64,000 nucleotides of DNA from Theileria orientalis strain Shintoku (Eukaryota; Apicomplexa; Aconoidasida; Piroplasmida; Theileriidae). The stretch is taken from contig NC_025260.1 of the NCBI RefSeq assembly GCF_000740895.1, positions 1,530,001 to 1,594,000 on the forward strand, written 5' to 3'. The notes below the pieces were generated by a model that worked only from the letters and a program-made list of their open reading frames with translations, was not told the DNA's origin and searched no databases. The translations under genes and the position numbers were made by a program. Positions 1 through 10,384 of the stretch are shown here, piece after piece; within the stretch, counting starts at the first letter, position 1; every line of letters begins with the position of its first letter.

Positions 1-1
1 T

Positions 2-364
2 GTGATACTGGGAAACGATGGCGTGGTTAGACTGATATCGAGTACGCTGATGCATAAATTTGGCAGGTCAGTAAGAGAAAAGGTGGCAAATTTATCAGAA
101 CGGTACATGGAAATGAAGGAAGATGGGAGAAGTGATGATGATGAAGAAGAAGAAGAAGGAGTAGTTGAGTCGGATCAATTGAACGTGAAAAGGAAAAAAT
201 TGATACAATTGATGGAAGACATAGAGGAAAGTTATATGTATTTTAAGTCGATACTGCCAGATTATGTTAACAGCAACAGAGATGTGCAAGTTAATCACTA
301 CAAAGTGATACTGAAGAGTATGGAGTCGTTCATGAATTTAATAGAAGCAAGTAAAAGTAAATGA
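2..364 (+). CDS. 3' end of an unidentified protein, cut by the window edge
   Basis: The reading frame is open at the left edge and ends in TGA at 362-364, so only about 120 C-terminal residues are visible. The segment is charged and helical, with an acidic run of Asp and Glu (residues about 45-53) followed by a Lys-rich helix. No family motif is recognisable and there is no membrane segment. An internal GTG or ATG could be read as a start, but the frame being open at the edge makes a truncated larger gene more likely. I do not know its function. Confidence 0.5.
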   Translation: MILGNDGVVRLISSTLMHKFGRSVREKVANLSERYMEMKEDGRSDDDEEEEEGVVESDQLNVKRKKLIQLMEDIEESYMYFKSILPDYVNSNRDVQVNHYKVILKSMESFMNLIEASKSK

Positions 365-609
365 AGTGTAAAACATCAGTGTAAAATAGAGGAGCATTTG
401 TCCAAAAATAGGACGAAAGATAATTTAATTGTAAAATATATGTGATAAGTAGTGTGTTAAGGTGATGTGTGTGATTGTAACCATAAATTGGCTAAGATTC
501 CATGGTCCCAACAATAGAGGAAATGATTGAGGAATACATGGGCAGATTCCACCAATGGCGTATATTTAATTAAAGTAGGATTGGATTTTAATATTTTAGG
601 AGTAAACAC

Positions 610-1398
610 ATGTGTAATACTGAACAGAAGATGGGAGTAAATAGACTGTTCTTGCCATACTATTCTAAAACAAGAGGACCTCCCAGGTTGAGGTTCCAAG
701 TAATGGGCAAAAGAGGTAAGAAAGTATACACAAATGATATATATATATATATATACAGATATCTGTATCAAATATGCCTATGTTTATGTACAAAAACAAC
801 CGTTTACAGTGTGTATGTGTACACATGTGACTCTGGATTGTTAACGTGAATTGTAGGTAAAAAGTTCCTAATGCTCGTAGCGGCGAACCAAAGGGATCCC
901 AGGGACGGCAAACACATGGAGGTGCTGGGCAGCGTCCAGAGAAAACCCTTGAATCCAATCCCCTCGGCAATAGGCGAAAACCACGAGAGCTTATCGGAAA
1001 TAAGACTGAGGTTCAGCAGAATTAAGTTCTGGCTCGGCGTGGGCTGCGACATGAACGTGCCGGTGGCCACGGTTCTCTCTCAGGCGAACCTGATTCCTCC
1101 ACATCCCCCGAAGTACGGGGAGAGGACGAGGGGGCACTTCCACCTGCTCTCGCAGCTGGCGCAGGCTAGGGAGCGGGTGCACCTGAGCAGAGTGAAATCG
1201 TTCCTGTTGAAGGAGAGTGCGTGGCACAACGAGGAGGAGGAGGTGTACAAACCGGACCTGGAGGAGACACCTGCCAGAATCGTCAAGGACAGGCTGTACC
1301 CTAGGGAGCTGAAGGAGCTGGATATCCCAATACACTTCGACGAAACTGAAAAGGAGCTGGACACTACCAAAAAGGTAGTAAGGAAGCTGGTCAGATGA
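610..1398 (+). CDS. MRPS16: Ribosomal protein bS16, organellar (mitochondrial) type
   Basis: Two exons, 610-715 and 857-1398, joined across a 141-bp intron (GTAAGA..TGTAG) to give GKRGKKFLMLVAANQRDPRD. This aligns with the bacterial S16 core, where a short basic strand leads into a VVADSRNARDGR-type segment. Further along, RLRFSRIKFWLGVGC matches the conserved R-x-x-R-I-x-x-W-x-x-x-G helix, followed by the P-V-A-T-V helix. About 100 residues of charged C-terminal extension are typical of mitochondrial ribosomal proteins. bS16 is an early-binding small-subunit protein. It is nuclear-encoded here and so must be imported. The start is uncertain: ATG at 610 or at 631 would both work. The exon has strong G+C third-position bias. 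Confidence is high for the family, lower for the 5' end. Confidence 0.85.
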
Positions 1399-1499
1399 CT
1401 CCGCCCCGAAGTATGTTTACCGGTAGCTACTGATAACGGTTGCTGATTTCCTACTACTCCTGGTAATTTGTTGATCAATTTTCATACATTTTACTATTT

Positions 1500-1605
1500 T
1501 TTATTTAGCAATACTAATATTAGTAGTAGTATGAGTAGTAGTAGTAGTAGAAGTAGAAGTAGCAATAGTAATGGCAGTATTAGTAGTAACATTAGTAATT
1601 ATTAA
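1500..1605. repeat. AGT/TAG-rich microsatellite
   Basis: A degenerate run of AGT/TAG triplets (with AGAAGT and AACATT variants) lies in the spacer between the convergent bS16 and phosphate translocator genes. It has no supported reading frame, and looks like ordinary simple-sequence expansion at a shared 3' end. Confidence 0.7.
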
Positions 1606-1696
1606 AGTGAAGAGGGAAGAGGGAAAAGCGAAAAATAAAAACTAAGTGATAAAAGGTAAAAAGTGGATTGACACTTAAAATTAAATTTAAAACTTA

Positions 1697-3124
1697 TTAA
1701 TCCTTGAATAGTGAATATGCCAAGGCTCCTGCGATTGCTGACAGTGACCCGAGAAGGTGCTGCTTGTGTAGCTTTTGGGCGCTGAGGCAGGCGTCCAGAG
1801 AACCCAAGAGCGTAATCTTCAGGGAATTCACCAGAGACTTGCCCACGGGCGACAGGCCGGAGGTGAGTTCGAAGGACGTGAGGTTGGATGCGCCCAAATA
1901 CACACCCGACCTCGCGAGGTGATTGAGCAGCCCCAACGTGGAGCCGCTGATCCTCTTGAAGACGTGCTGATACACGTCCCTCCAGTACTGGCTCTCTGAG
2001 AGTGCGAACGGCACGAACATTAGTGCGCCAACCACGTGAGCAGCTGCGTTCACGTTCGCGGGCGTGATGTTTCTGCCGAGCCGGTCCACATTCTCCTTGA
2101 AGAAGCTGCTGGACTCGACCTTCTGCAGCGCACTGACCAGGTTGTACAGCAGCACTGCGCCGCAGCCCATCAGCGTGCGCGGACTGTTGAGCGTCTGGTG
2201 GAGCCGCGGCGCACTCAGACTCTTGCTGTAGTGTGAATACAGCATTCCGGCCACCACGGGCAGCAGACTCACGAACTCGAGGCCGTCAAACTTGCCTCCG
2301 CCGAGCAGATAGGTTAGCAGAGAGACGAACAGCGGCTCGAAGGCCCTCAGGAAGCCGGTCTCCGGACTCATGTACGCCCACGTGGTCGAGAGGTAGTGCA
2401 TCGCCGAGAGGCATCCTCCCTGCACGATCACTGTTCTGTAGGCCCTCACGTACGCCCTCGTCCTGTTGTATCCGTTCACCAAACTCCTTTTCACAGACCT
2501 CAGCAGCCCATCCCTGCTGAAATCGACCTTCTCCACCTGATACGCGGGCACGTTGAAGGAGGGCGTGGGTAAAAGCCTCAGAAGCCAGAAGCACGTGGTT
2601 ATCGGCAGCGATGCCAGCAGCTGAAGGGCCGCCGCTGTTCTTCGCAGTGGCACGAGGCCCAGCAGCTCTATGAACTCGTACTTGTAGCCTGCCGTTGACA
2701 CATAGTTGCTAACCAGGAGGAACAGGTTTCCTGCTGCTTTGAAGACGTGCCTCTTCGTCACTCTTGACAGCGCCTCACGCAAACTGCTCAGGGGCGATCC
2801 AAGCACCCTGCTGAATACGAGTGACCTGTTCCCATCTCTGCTGGGCGCCTTCCCGTGTGCAACCTCGTTGGCGTTGGGCTTCGCACCCAGTGACGTTTCA
2901 AACCTGTGACTCAGGTCTGCGTGCCTACTACTCTCCCTCAACTCCTCCCCTTCTTCGTATTTCACAAAATTGCTGCTTTTGTGTTTATATTTGCCGTACC
3001 TGGGCGCGTTATTTATAAACCCTAGTTTTACTCCATTTGGCACAAAGGAATGGGATTCCAAGTTACACACTGAAGTTAGAATTGTGTTAACGTGCCCGAA
3101 TTTAAAAACACACCACCAGTACAT
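1697..3124 (-). CDS. Plastid-type phosphate/triose-phosphate translocator (DMT superfamily)
   Basis: Single exon of 475 residues, from ATG at 3124 to the stop at 1697. After an N-terminal extension of about 110 residues, the protein has around eight to ten hydrophobic segments in the order expected of the triose-phosphate translocator family. Recognisable stretches are the loop around YLSTTWAYMSPETGFLRAFEP (written in part), which matches the family's substrate-site helix with conserved aromatic and Glu-Pro residues, and a C-terminal helix containing LSPVGKSLVNSLK, the divergent equivalent of the family's conserved Lys-containing helix. Plastid translocators exchange phosphate for three-carbon or six-carbon phosphorylated compounds across plastid membranes. 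An apicoplast location is inferred from the family. The N-terminus starts with a hydrophobic stretch that could be a signal anchor. It is convergent with the bS16 gene. An ER or Golgi nucleotide-sugar transporter of the same superfamily is the main alternative. Confidence 0.75.
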   Translation of the reverse strand: MYWWCVFKFGHVNTILTSVCNLESHSFVPNGVKLGFINNAPRYGKYKHKSSNFVKYEEGEELRESSRHADLSHRFETSLGAKPNANEVAHGKAPSRDGNRSLVFSRVLGSPLSSLREALSRVTKRHVFKAAGNLFLLVSNYVSTAGYKYEFIELLGLVPLRRTAAALQLLASLPITTCFWLLRLLPTPSFNVPAYQVEKVDFSRDGLLRSVKRSLVNGYNRTRAYVRAYRTVIVQGGCLSAMHYLSTTWAYMSPETGFLRAFEPLFVSLLTYLLGGGKFDGLEFVSLLPVVAGMLYSHYSKSLSAPRLHQTLNSPRTLMGCGAVLLYNLVSALQKVESSSFFKENVDRLGRNITPANVNAAAHVVGALMFVPFALSESQYWRDVYQHVFKRISGSTLGLLNHLARSGVYLGASNLTSFELTSGLSPVGKSLVNSLKITLLGSLDACLSAQKLHKQHLLGSLSAIAGALAYSLFKD

Positions 3125-3530
3125 AACTACATAGCCGTATTTACCTATTTAAACGTTTTTACCTATGGGTGTAATCGTTTTCACGTTTGACGTTTTGACT
3201 ATTCTGTTGATTCCACTAATGTTACAGGTGACTGATACAATGCCAAGGAGTATACACACTGTATACGTGTGTCTGAACCCCTTCATTAAATTACTTTTGA
3301 GTACCATGATGGAGGTGAGTTTACGGGTCCATTTAAACTACTGAATTCATGGAATCTTAGGAATCTATGGGGATAATTTAACACAGGAACCATGTTAACG
3401 GTCTAAATCACGTTTATTCGTCACAAATTGCCTAAAATCCATTTAGAATCCATGTTTATACCAATTTTACCAGTTTCTATACACATATTGTATACATCAA
3501 ACATTATTCACACCCTCTGGTTTGTCTACT
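3125..3530. other. Spacer with no gene seen
   Basis: A+T-rich spacer lying upstream of the minus-strand translocator and 3' of the next minus-strand gene. No open frame, tRNA or strong repeat was found. It must hold the promoter and 5' leader of the translocator, but no specific element can be named. Confidence 0.5.
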
Positions 3531-6221
3531 TTACACACTCATCTCCACTCGTTGCCCTTTCTCCCTAGATTCAACTTCCTTTTTGCAGCCATCCACTTTA
3601 TTTCTAACTTTTACTTTACAACCGATCGTGTTTAGAATATTGTGTGCCTCTTGTATCACTTCCTAAACATACACATGCTTACCCACACCAACTCCTCCTT
3701 ACCTCCTGTGGGCTTCCTAATTGCAATTTGTTGCTGTTTTCACCATCATCGCACTCAGAATCAACATCACAACTCGCAATATTCCTCATAATAATCTTGT
3801 AAGCCTCCATGATTCTAACCAAGTCCTCATCTCCTATCTCCTTGAAATAGTTATGGGTGTTTAGAAACTCCAGCAGCTTCAGATTATCTTTCACATTATT
3901 ATTTCCATCAAAAACTTGTGCTAAAAGCACATTCATCGCATTACATTTATGAAACTTACGATTCTTACAAAACTCATTCACCGTTTCATCATCCACTCTT
4001 TTCATCTTCGTTAGTGATCCTAGTGTGCTTGCCAACAATTGATGAGAAAACTATTATTTGCGTTATTTTATTTATTTTCACACTAACCTTATTCATATTT
4101 CTGTTCACGTAACTGATCATCCTCTTCAACAAATCAGCTCTAGGTTGTGAGTCCTCGATTTTTTCCAATGAATACAATGTGTTCACTACATTTACCACTT
4201 CTAATTTACTCACTTCAACAGATTGCAAATAACCTGCACCAGCGTCATTATCATTATTGTTATTATCATAGTTATTGTTACCATTACTACCACTAATACT
4301 ATAAATATGATTATTATTACCTAGTATTCTTTCAATATGTCTCTCAAATTCCAACCGGTTCAATTTAACGAGTGAATACAGTATCCTTGATAAATGATGT
4401 GCCGACTCACTATGATTCCTATCAAAGGTTTCAAAGAACAGTTCAATAAACACATTTACATCCTCCTTATCAATACAGTTGCAACAGCATATAATGCTAC
4501 TCAGATCCTAATACGTTACTCATTATGTGTTACTCGTTAACGGTCGTAATTCATAATTGTCTCAACTAAAATAGCTACAACTACCTTCAATTCTAATTAT
4601 AACTTACTGATTGTGTCAATTGATCTTTACTGGCCATCAAATGTCCAATTACATATTCGTACAGCTTCTCATTAACAATATGAAACTACAAGAGTGTTAT
4701 ATTTCCACGATTATGTTAAATACTCTCACACACACCAAATGATCCAACACTATATATACAGTCTCTACACATACCTTTGACATTATTTGCAGAAATATTG
4801 TACTATTTTTCACATTTAAACTTCCTTTGTACTTTCTATGGCCTATTTGATCCATCAACTTCTCTACTGATCCTAACAATAGGTTACTTCACACTAATCT
4901 TCTAATACCTTTGGGCACATATTTATTGTTCATCAGTCCCGTTAGGTACATTGATATTCCATCATAGTCGTATAACTTTGGCCTTTTGGTTAACTTTTTA
5001 TTCATTATTTCTATCAACTCTCCGTTCTATTAATTATTATTATATTACTAATTACGCACGTGCAACTTGGATGTATTCATACTGCTTGACACTATTATCA
5101 TCTCAACCAGTTTTAATTTACCGCTGTTTTCAATCTAAACTTATATTTATCACCACTTTCACTGGTAATTCCATTACACTAACTTTACATAAACTACTTA
5201 TTCTAACTAGTGTTACCATGTATTCAAACAGCTTGTTGTACAACTCCCTATCATAAATCCCCGAGTGGCAGTAGCCCTGGTATATTGATACTATTGTCTT
5301 CATTTCTATCTGTCTTTTCACTTTTGGTCTACTCGAACTGTCTGCTCCACTTAACACCTTTCTATCCGTTTCCAATATTTTGTTGATCGGATCAATTAGC
5401 TGAATCATCACTTTCACATCAAAGTTGTTCAAGTGGTAAAACCTACGTGTTACTTTGTAACGATGCCACTATTAATACATATATTGACTAATCCATATTA
5501 CCAATTTGCTACATACCCATTTATAACACTCGATATTGATATCAGCGATATGGTATTCAGATTATTCTTTATTGATTTCAAGAGTATTCTCATTACAGTT
5601 GGGTCGTGTAGCTTAATTCTACACTGTTTAATAACCTTTTAACCCACCTTCCCAGTGAATATATAATCATTGCTGCGTATCTTGCGCTCATCTCTCCCGT
5701 TTTTTTCTAAAAAAATCTTCGTTTGAAACGCAAGTACCTTTATCTGCTCCACTAGGACCCCGAATACCTTCGGGTCAAGCCCTTCCACCTTACACATTGC
5801 GTTGAACAGGAGTGCTATTTCCTGGTTACTCAGGTTCTGCACACCTTTATTTCTCCCTTACTTACTTCTGATAGTTCATATGTCCTCGATACTATTGCAT
5901 CCCAATCGGAAGCTTCCCTGAACCCTGCTCTTGAGAACCCGTTTGCGATAAAGGACAAATTCCTTGCACTCAGGCTGCCGCTAATATACTGCAGCCTCGT
6001 CTTAATTAGGCTCCACAACTTCTCGTCATCCCATCTTCTCTATAAATCGGTTATTTATTGCAACAGAACACTATTTATTTAATTTTTATTCGCTATTCTC
6101 TCACCTGCGATGCCACTCTCACTATTTGGGACAATTGGTGCCCATTTTTTGCACATATATCAAAGTTTGCAATTTTGTTGTTTGTTCTAGGTATGAATCC
6201 GAAGCATCTTTTCAGAATCAT
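3531..6221 (-). CDS. Helical-repeat (RAP/FASTK or HPR-like) organellar-type protein, many small exons
   Basis: One minus-strand gene broken into at least eight short exons. I could follow ATG 6221, exon 6221-6105, intron, 6039-5866, a 29-bp intron (5865-5837), 5836-5648, a 24-bp intron, then an exon running into 5432-5130, further exons near 4879-4697, 4453-4090, 4050-3700, and a last exon ending in TAA at 3533-3531. Joined pieces read smoothly, for example SRTYELSENLSNQEIALLF and SSVINGFYHLNNFDVKV. The text shows repeated helical units of the type L-S-x-I-A-N-x-F-S-R-A-G and L-S-N-Q-E-I-A-L-L-F-N-A-M, which resemble the repeats of apicomplexan RAP or heptatricopeptide proteins that bind organellar RNA. 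The N-terminus is basic and could be a mitochondrial leader. I see no RAP domain at the C-terminus. The function is an inference. Confidence 0.5.
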
Positions 6222-6467
6222 TGCTATTTTACACCCAATCTTCCCAGGACTATATTGTCAATAATATGACCGACACTATTGATACAAAGGTGAAATAAAA
6301 GATTAAAAAGTATATTATTGGAATGTCCAAGTCCATCTTACTGTATTCCTACTATATTACTACCTAGTTACTACACATTAACACCAACTACCACACAACC
6401 CTAGGCCTGAGCCTTGGAAGCCCTGAATACCGCGTATAGGCCACACATGTGGAAAAAATTAAAGTTT

Positions 6468-7793
6468 TTACGACATTCTGAGCTGATAGTCTCCGTTTTT
6501 CGTTATGTAGCGCACCCAGGGCAGCGCCTTGTAGCCGCTCCTGTCCGTGATTCTCAGGTGCTTCACGTTGATCCCCGAGACCGTGTAGTACGGAATCTCG
6601 AACTTGATCTTCACGGGGTTCTTGGAGAACATCTCCCGCGCCTCGTCGGAGACCGAGGGCAGTCCGAAGGACGCGAACATCGTGTACACCTTGTCGCCCT
6701 GGAACTGCTTCACGTACCAGAGTATCGCGTCCTGGTCCGGCAGGTACTTAACGCTCCCCTGCGTCGGGTTAAACTCAGGGCAGTTAACGTCCGAGGGCAC
6801 CGGGATCAGGAACTCCACGTTCGTCGCCATCGACTTAGACTTGAACTGCGAGGTCGCCTTCACGTAGAACTCGATCCTGCTGTTCGACTTGTAGCTGAAG
6901 GTCACGTAGACTGAGAAGAGCGGCTTAACTCTGCAGCGCAGCCTGTAGGTCATCAGCTCAAACTCTCCGTCGGGCGGGATGAAGCTGATTGTGCGATCCG
7001 TGTTAAACTTCGTGAGCTCCACGCACTGGTGGAACTTGACGTCCTCGAGCTCGACGGTGCCGAACTTGGCGCCGTACTTGTCCGAGTAGTTGGCCGGCTG
7101 GCCCAGCGCGCCCTTCTCCGCCGCGTCCATGTCGAAGAGCAGCTTGTCGTTCAGGCAGAGGTAGACCTCGGGCATGTTCGACAGGTACGACTTCATCTTC
7201 AGGCAGCCTCTGATCTCCGAGCGCAGCACTGTGCCGCTCGCCGAGAGGATCAGGTCCAGGCTCTCAATCACGTCCAGGAATAGCTCGTTTTTCTTGTGCT
7301 TGATGCCCTCCTTTCTCCACGAGACCACGTTGGTCATTGTGTTCGGCGCTCGCACCTTGTCGATTGTCATTTGGTGGTACTGGTTTTTGATGAACTCGCG
7401 CAGAATGCTCACCTCCGTCACCTGAGGGAACCCGTTGTCCAGCATTTCGTCCAGCAGCTCGTAGACCACCACGAAGTTTTCTCTGATGCTTTCCTCGCTC
7501 AGGTGCTTGAAGTAGCTCGTGAGCACGTTGATGAATCTGTATAGGAACGCTATTGAGAGCGACACGTTGTAGTTTGATGCTGCCACTGCTATGAAGTATA
7601 TTCCGTTTTGCGATATCCACGAGAATGTGCACCCTTCCGTGTGGAATACTGGCTTGATTGCTCCCGAATCCTGTAGTATCACGTGTTCGTAGAAGGCGTC
7701 GCACACGTTCGTCAGAATGTCCGCTTTATAGTTGCGGCATATGATCAGCCTCCCCTTCAGGTCGAGTATGTATATTCCACTGATTCCTCCCAT
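6468..7793 (-). CDS. AP1M1: AP-1 clathrin adaptor complex, mu (medium) subunit
   Basis: Single exon of 441 residues. It opens with MGGISGIYILDLKGRLIICRN, the longin-like N-terminal domain of mu adaptins (residues about 1-140, including the Y-x-x-Y-I-F-equivalent region and a FVVVYELLDEMLDNGFPQ segment, which is a hallmark of mu chains). A mu homology domain follows at about 165-441, starting with the VSWRKEGIKHKKNELFLDV signature and ending in VRYITKNGDYQLR. This domain reads YxxPhi sorting signals on cargo tails. The length equals that of AP-1 mu in other eukaryotes, and the residues fit AP-1 better than AP-2 or AP-3. It acts at the trans-Golgi and endosomes. In apicomplexans AP-1 supports delivery to secretory organelles (general knowledge). 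Confidence 0.93.
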   Translation of the reverse strand: MGGISGIYILDLKGRLIICRNYKADILTNVCDAFYEHVILQDSGAIKPVFHTEGCTFSWISQNGIYFIAVAASNYNVSLSIAFLYRFINVLTSYFKHLSEESIRENFVVVYELLDEMLDNGFPQVTEVSILREFIKNQYHQMTIDKVRAPNTMTNVVSWRKEGIKHKKNELFLDVIESLDLILSASGTVLRSEIRGCLKMKSYLSNMPEVYLCLNDKLLFDMDAAEKGALGQPANYSDKYGAKFGTVELEDVKFHQCVELTKFNTDRTISFIPPDGEFELMTYRLRCRVKPLFSVYVTFSYKSNSRIEFYVKATSQFKSKSMATNVEFLIPVPSDVNCPEFNPTQGSVKYLPDQDAILWYVKQFQGDKVYTMFASFGLPSVSDEAREMFSKNPVKIKFEIPYYTVSGINVKHLRITDRSGYKALPWVRYITKNGDYQLRMS

Positions 7794-8192
7794 TTCCTTT
7801 TATTTTATCGGTCCCTTTTTATATGAATTCTCATATATTTTTTAAAATTGGCTCCGATATCTCTGTTTTACTTGTTTCTTTGCAGTATTTTTATCATTAC
7901 AACTTCCCTTTCACTTTCCACGTTACTTGTGGTTTATTTTATCTACTTTTGTTCTTATGACTCACTAACACTCAACTGAGTCATTAATTTCACGTATATT
8001 TGTACAGTACATAATAATTTATGAATTTGTTTTTCCATCTTCTCCTTAACACAACATCATCACCTGTGTACACATATCACCAATTAACTTCCTAATTACC
8101 AGGATAAACCCACTTTTATGTGCTTAACATAAATTACATACTCTTTATTTAAAAAATTAATTTTTTTCTTCCTCTTTACTTTCTGGAAGCAC
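7794..8192. other. Spacer with no gene seen
   Basis: A+T-rich spacer between two minus-strand genes: the 5' side of AP-1 mu and the 3' side of RPT1. No coding signal was seen. Confidence 0.5.
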
Positions 8193-10112
8193 TCAGTTAT
8201 AAACCATGTACCTTCCTGTTGCTGAGAACTTTTTGTATCCTTTGATTACCTTCGAGATTGCGTCAATCAGGTCCTTTTCTGATATGCTTTTTCTTCTTGC
8301 TCTGATTGCGAACATTCCTGCTTCTGTGCACACGCTTCTCAGGTCTGCTCCTGTGCTGTTCGGGCACAGTCTCGCCAGCAGCTCGTACCTTATGTTTTTA
8401 TCCACGCTCATTGTTCTCGAGTGTATTTTAAAGATGTGTTTTCTCCCCTGTATTCATTTATTAGCAGCTTCACTTTTACAATTGTCCATTTACGGTTCTG
8501 CTATCTACCGCTCTTCTTACCTCCAAATCTGGCAATCCAAATTCTATTCTTCTATCTATTCTTCCTGGTCTCAGCAGTGCTGAATCCAGTGTATCTGGAC
8601 GATTTGTTGCCATAAGCACCTTTATGTTTCCTCTTGAATCAAATCCGTCCAGTTGATTAACTATTTCGAGCATTGTTCTTTGCACTTCGTGGTCTCCGTT
8701 TGACGAGTCTTCTCCTCTTGAGCCTCCTATTGCGTCCACCTCATCGATGAACAGTATGCACGCCTTCTTACTTCGTGCCAGCTGAAACAATTCTCTGACC
8801 AATCTAGCTCCTTCTCCCACGTACCTATCACATTTATTTATGCCAATATTATATTGTCATTTTCAATTAGTGTGACTAATTCTACAAAAATAAGCTAATT
8901 AGTTACTAGCTATAAACACAACTACCCTTCCATTTTTAACACATTTAACTACAACTAGTTCAACAGAACTTATTATTCACTTACTTCTGCACTAGCTCTG
9001 ATCCGATAACACAGATAAAACATGCGTCTGTTCTATTCGCCACTGCTCTTGCTGTCAACGTCTTCCCTGTTCCTGGCGGCCCGTACAGCAACACTCCATT
9101 CGGTGGGTCTATTCCCAGCTGCACAAACCTCTCTGGCTGCAACAGTGGCATTTCTACTACTTCACGTAGCTTTTCCAGCTGATCCTTGCATCCGCCTGTT
9201 AACCATTGTTTATTTTCAACGTTTATTTACACCTAGTGTGTAAATGTTCTTTACAATTAATGTGTAAATGTTCTGTACACTTAATTCGTAAATGTTCCAT
9301 CACTAAAACTATATGCTTACCTATGTCGTTGTATGTTATGTTCGGCTTCTCTTCCACTGTCATCATCGTGACCGATGGGTCTATTTTTGGCGGCAGCGTT
9401 ATTTGTATTTTATATTTGTTACGATCAACTCTAAACATGAATTAGCAATTTTATGTTTGCGACTTCTATCTTGCCTACCCAACTCTTATTCCTTCTTCTA
9501 TGTCCGTTGCCGCCGCCTTGTCTCCCAAGCCCTGAATTTTAATGTACTTAGGAACAGAGCCTAACTTACCACTACGAATTTAGCGATTTGCTTCACGTTG
9601 ATTATATATTTGGCCTGAGGAGTCCCGGGGTCGATGATGTTTGTACACCTTGCGACCTGCAGCGGTGCTCCTTCCTGTAATGACCTCTGGTCGAGCACCA
9701 AGTCCCACATATGTGGTGGATTCAGTCCAGTGTCGCTTTCCTTTACACCTAAGTCACAGTCAAACCATTTTTAGAGAGATAAGGCGTATAACTTCGTAAA
9801 ACTAAAACACACCTGATAGTTTATTGATTCTGTTAATTATGTCCTTTATATCATTGTCGGCCGTTCTAATTGGAGCTGCGTACGGACCTACACCCTAAAC
9901 AAAATGGCGATTAAATTTGAACATATGCATGAAAATTAACCAAAACCAAGACTCAATAACTACAAACAACCAAATATAAGTAACACCAAAAAATGATTCG
10001 GACTTAGGTCTAATTAAGAAAAACTTACGTATGATTTTAAAATTTTAACCTCAGTCTCAGAAAGCGGCTGAGTTTTCTTTTTTTCATCAGATTCAGCATC
10101 TTTGTCCTTCAT
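8193..10112 (-). CDS. RPT1: 26S proteasome regulatory ATPase subunit RPT1
   Basis: Multi-exon AAA ATPase gene, from ATG at 10112 ([19 protein letters not shown]) to the stop at 8193. Exons can be traced through [20 protein letters not shown] (about 9895-9815), an OB-domain exon with [18 protein letters not shown], and a Walker A exon with [20 protein letters not shown] (about 9110-9000). Then come [13 protein letters not shown], Walker [13 protein letters not shown], the second region of homology with [20 protein letters not shown] (8820-8510), and a last exon with [20 protein letters not shown]. The C-terminus [10 protein letters not shown] matches the RPT1/PSMC2 tail (KFSATxRYMxYN), which separates it from RPT2-6. 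RPT1 is one of six ATPases that unfold substrates in the 19S base. The RPN1 scaffold gene lies 3.5 kb away. Confidence 0.93.
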
Positions 10113-10384
10113 TTTAAAATTAATATACACAAAATTAAACTAATTTAAACTTAAAATGAATGACTTTTTATTAAAAATACATTCTCATTTCCCCACACCA
10201 TACTACACAGAATTCCTAGGATAATTTTATGTAGAAAACATACACATTTTTATAATTTGCCTCGGTTCCTTCTAAAATTAATTTTGGAATTGGAATTCTA
10301 GCGGTTAATAGATGTTAACTTCATAATTTGTCTAAATATGTATGTTGTAGTTTGGTGACTTTTCTCTTATTTGTAAAATAGAAG
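10113..10384. promoter_or_regulatory. Bidirectional promoter region between RPT1 and the COG2-like gene
   Basis: The two genes are divergent, with their start codons about 270 bp apart. This A+T-rich spacer must contain both promoters. No specific motif could be identified. Confidence 0.45.

Noticed and set aside
501..570. A possible upstream first exon for bS16 (MVPTIEEMIEEYMGRFHQW)
   Set aside because: Joining it to the exon at 600 or 610 breaks the frame with every GT donor I tried, so the start at 610 was kept.
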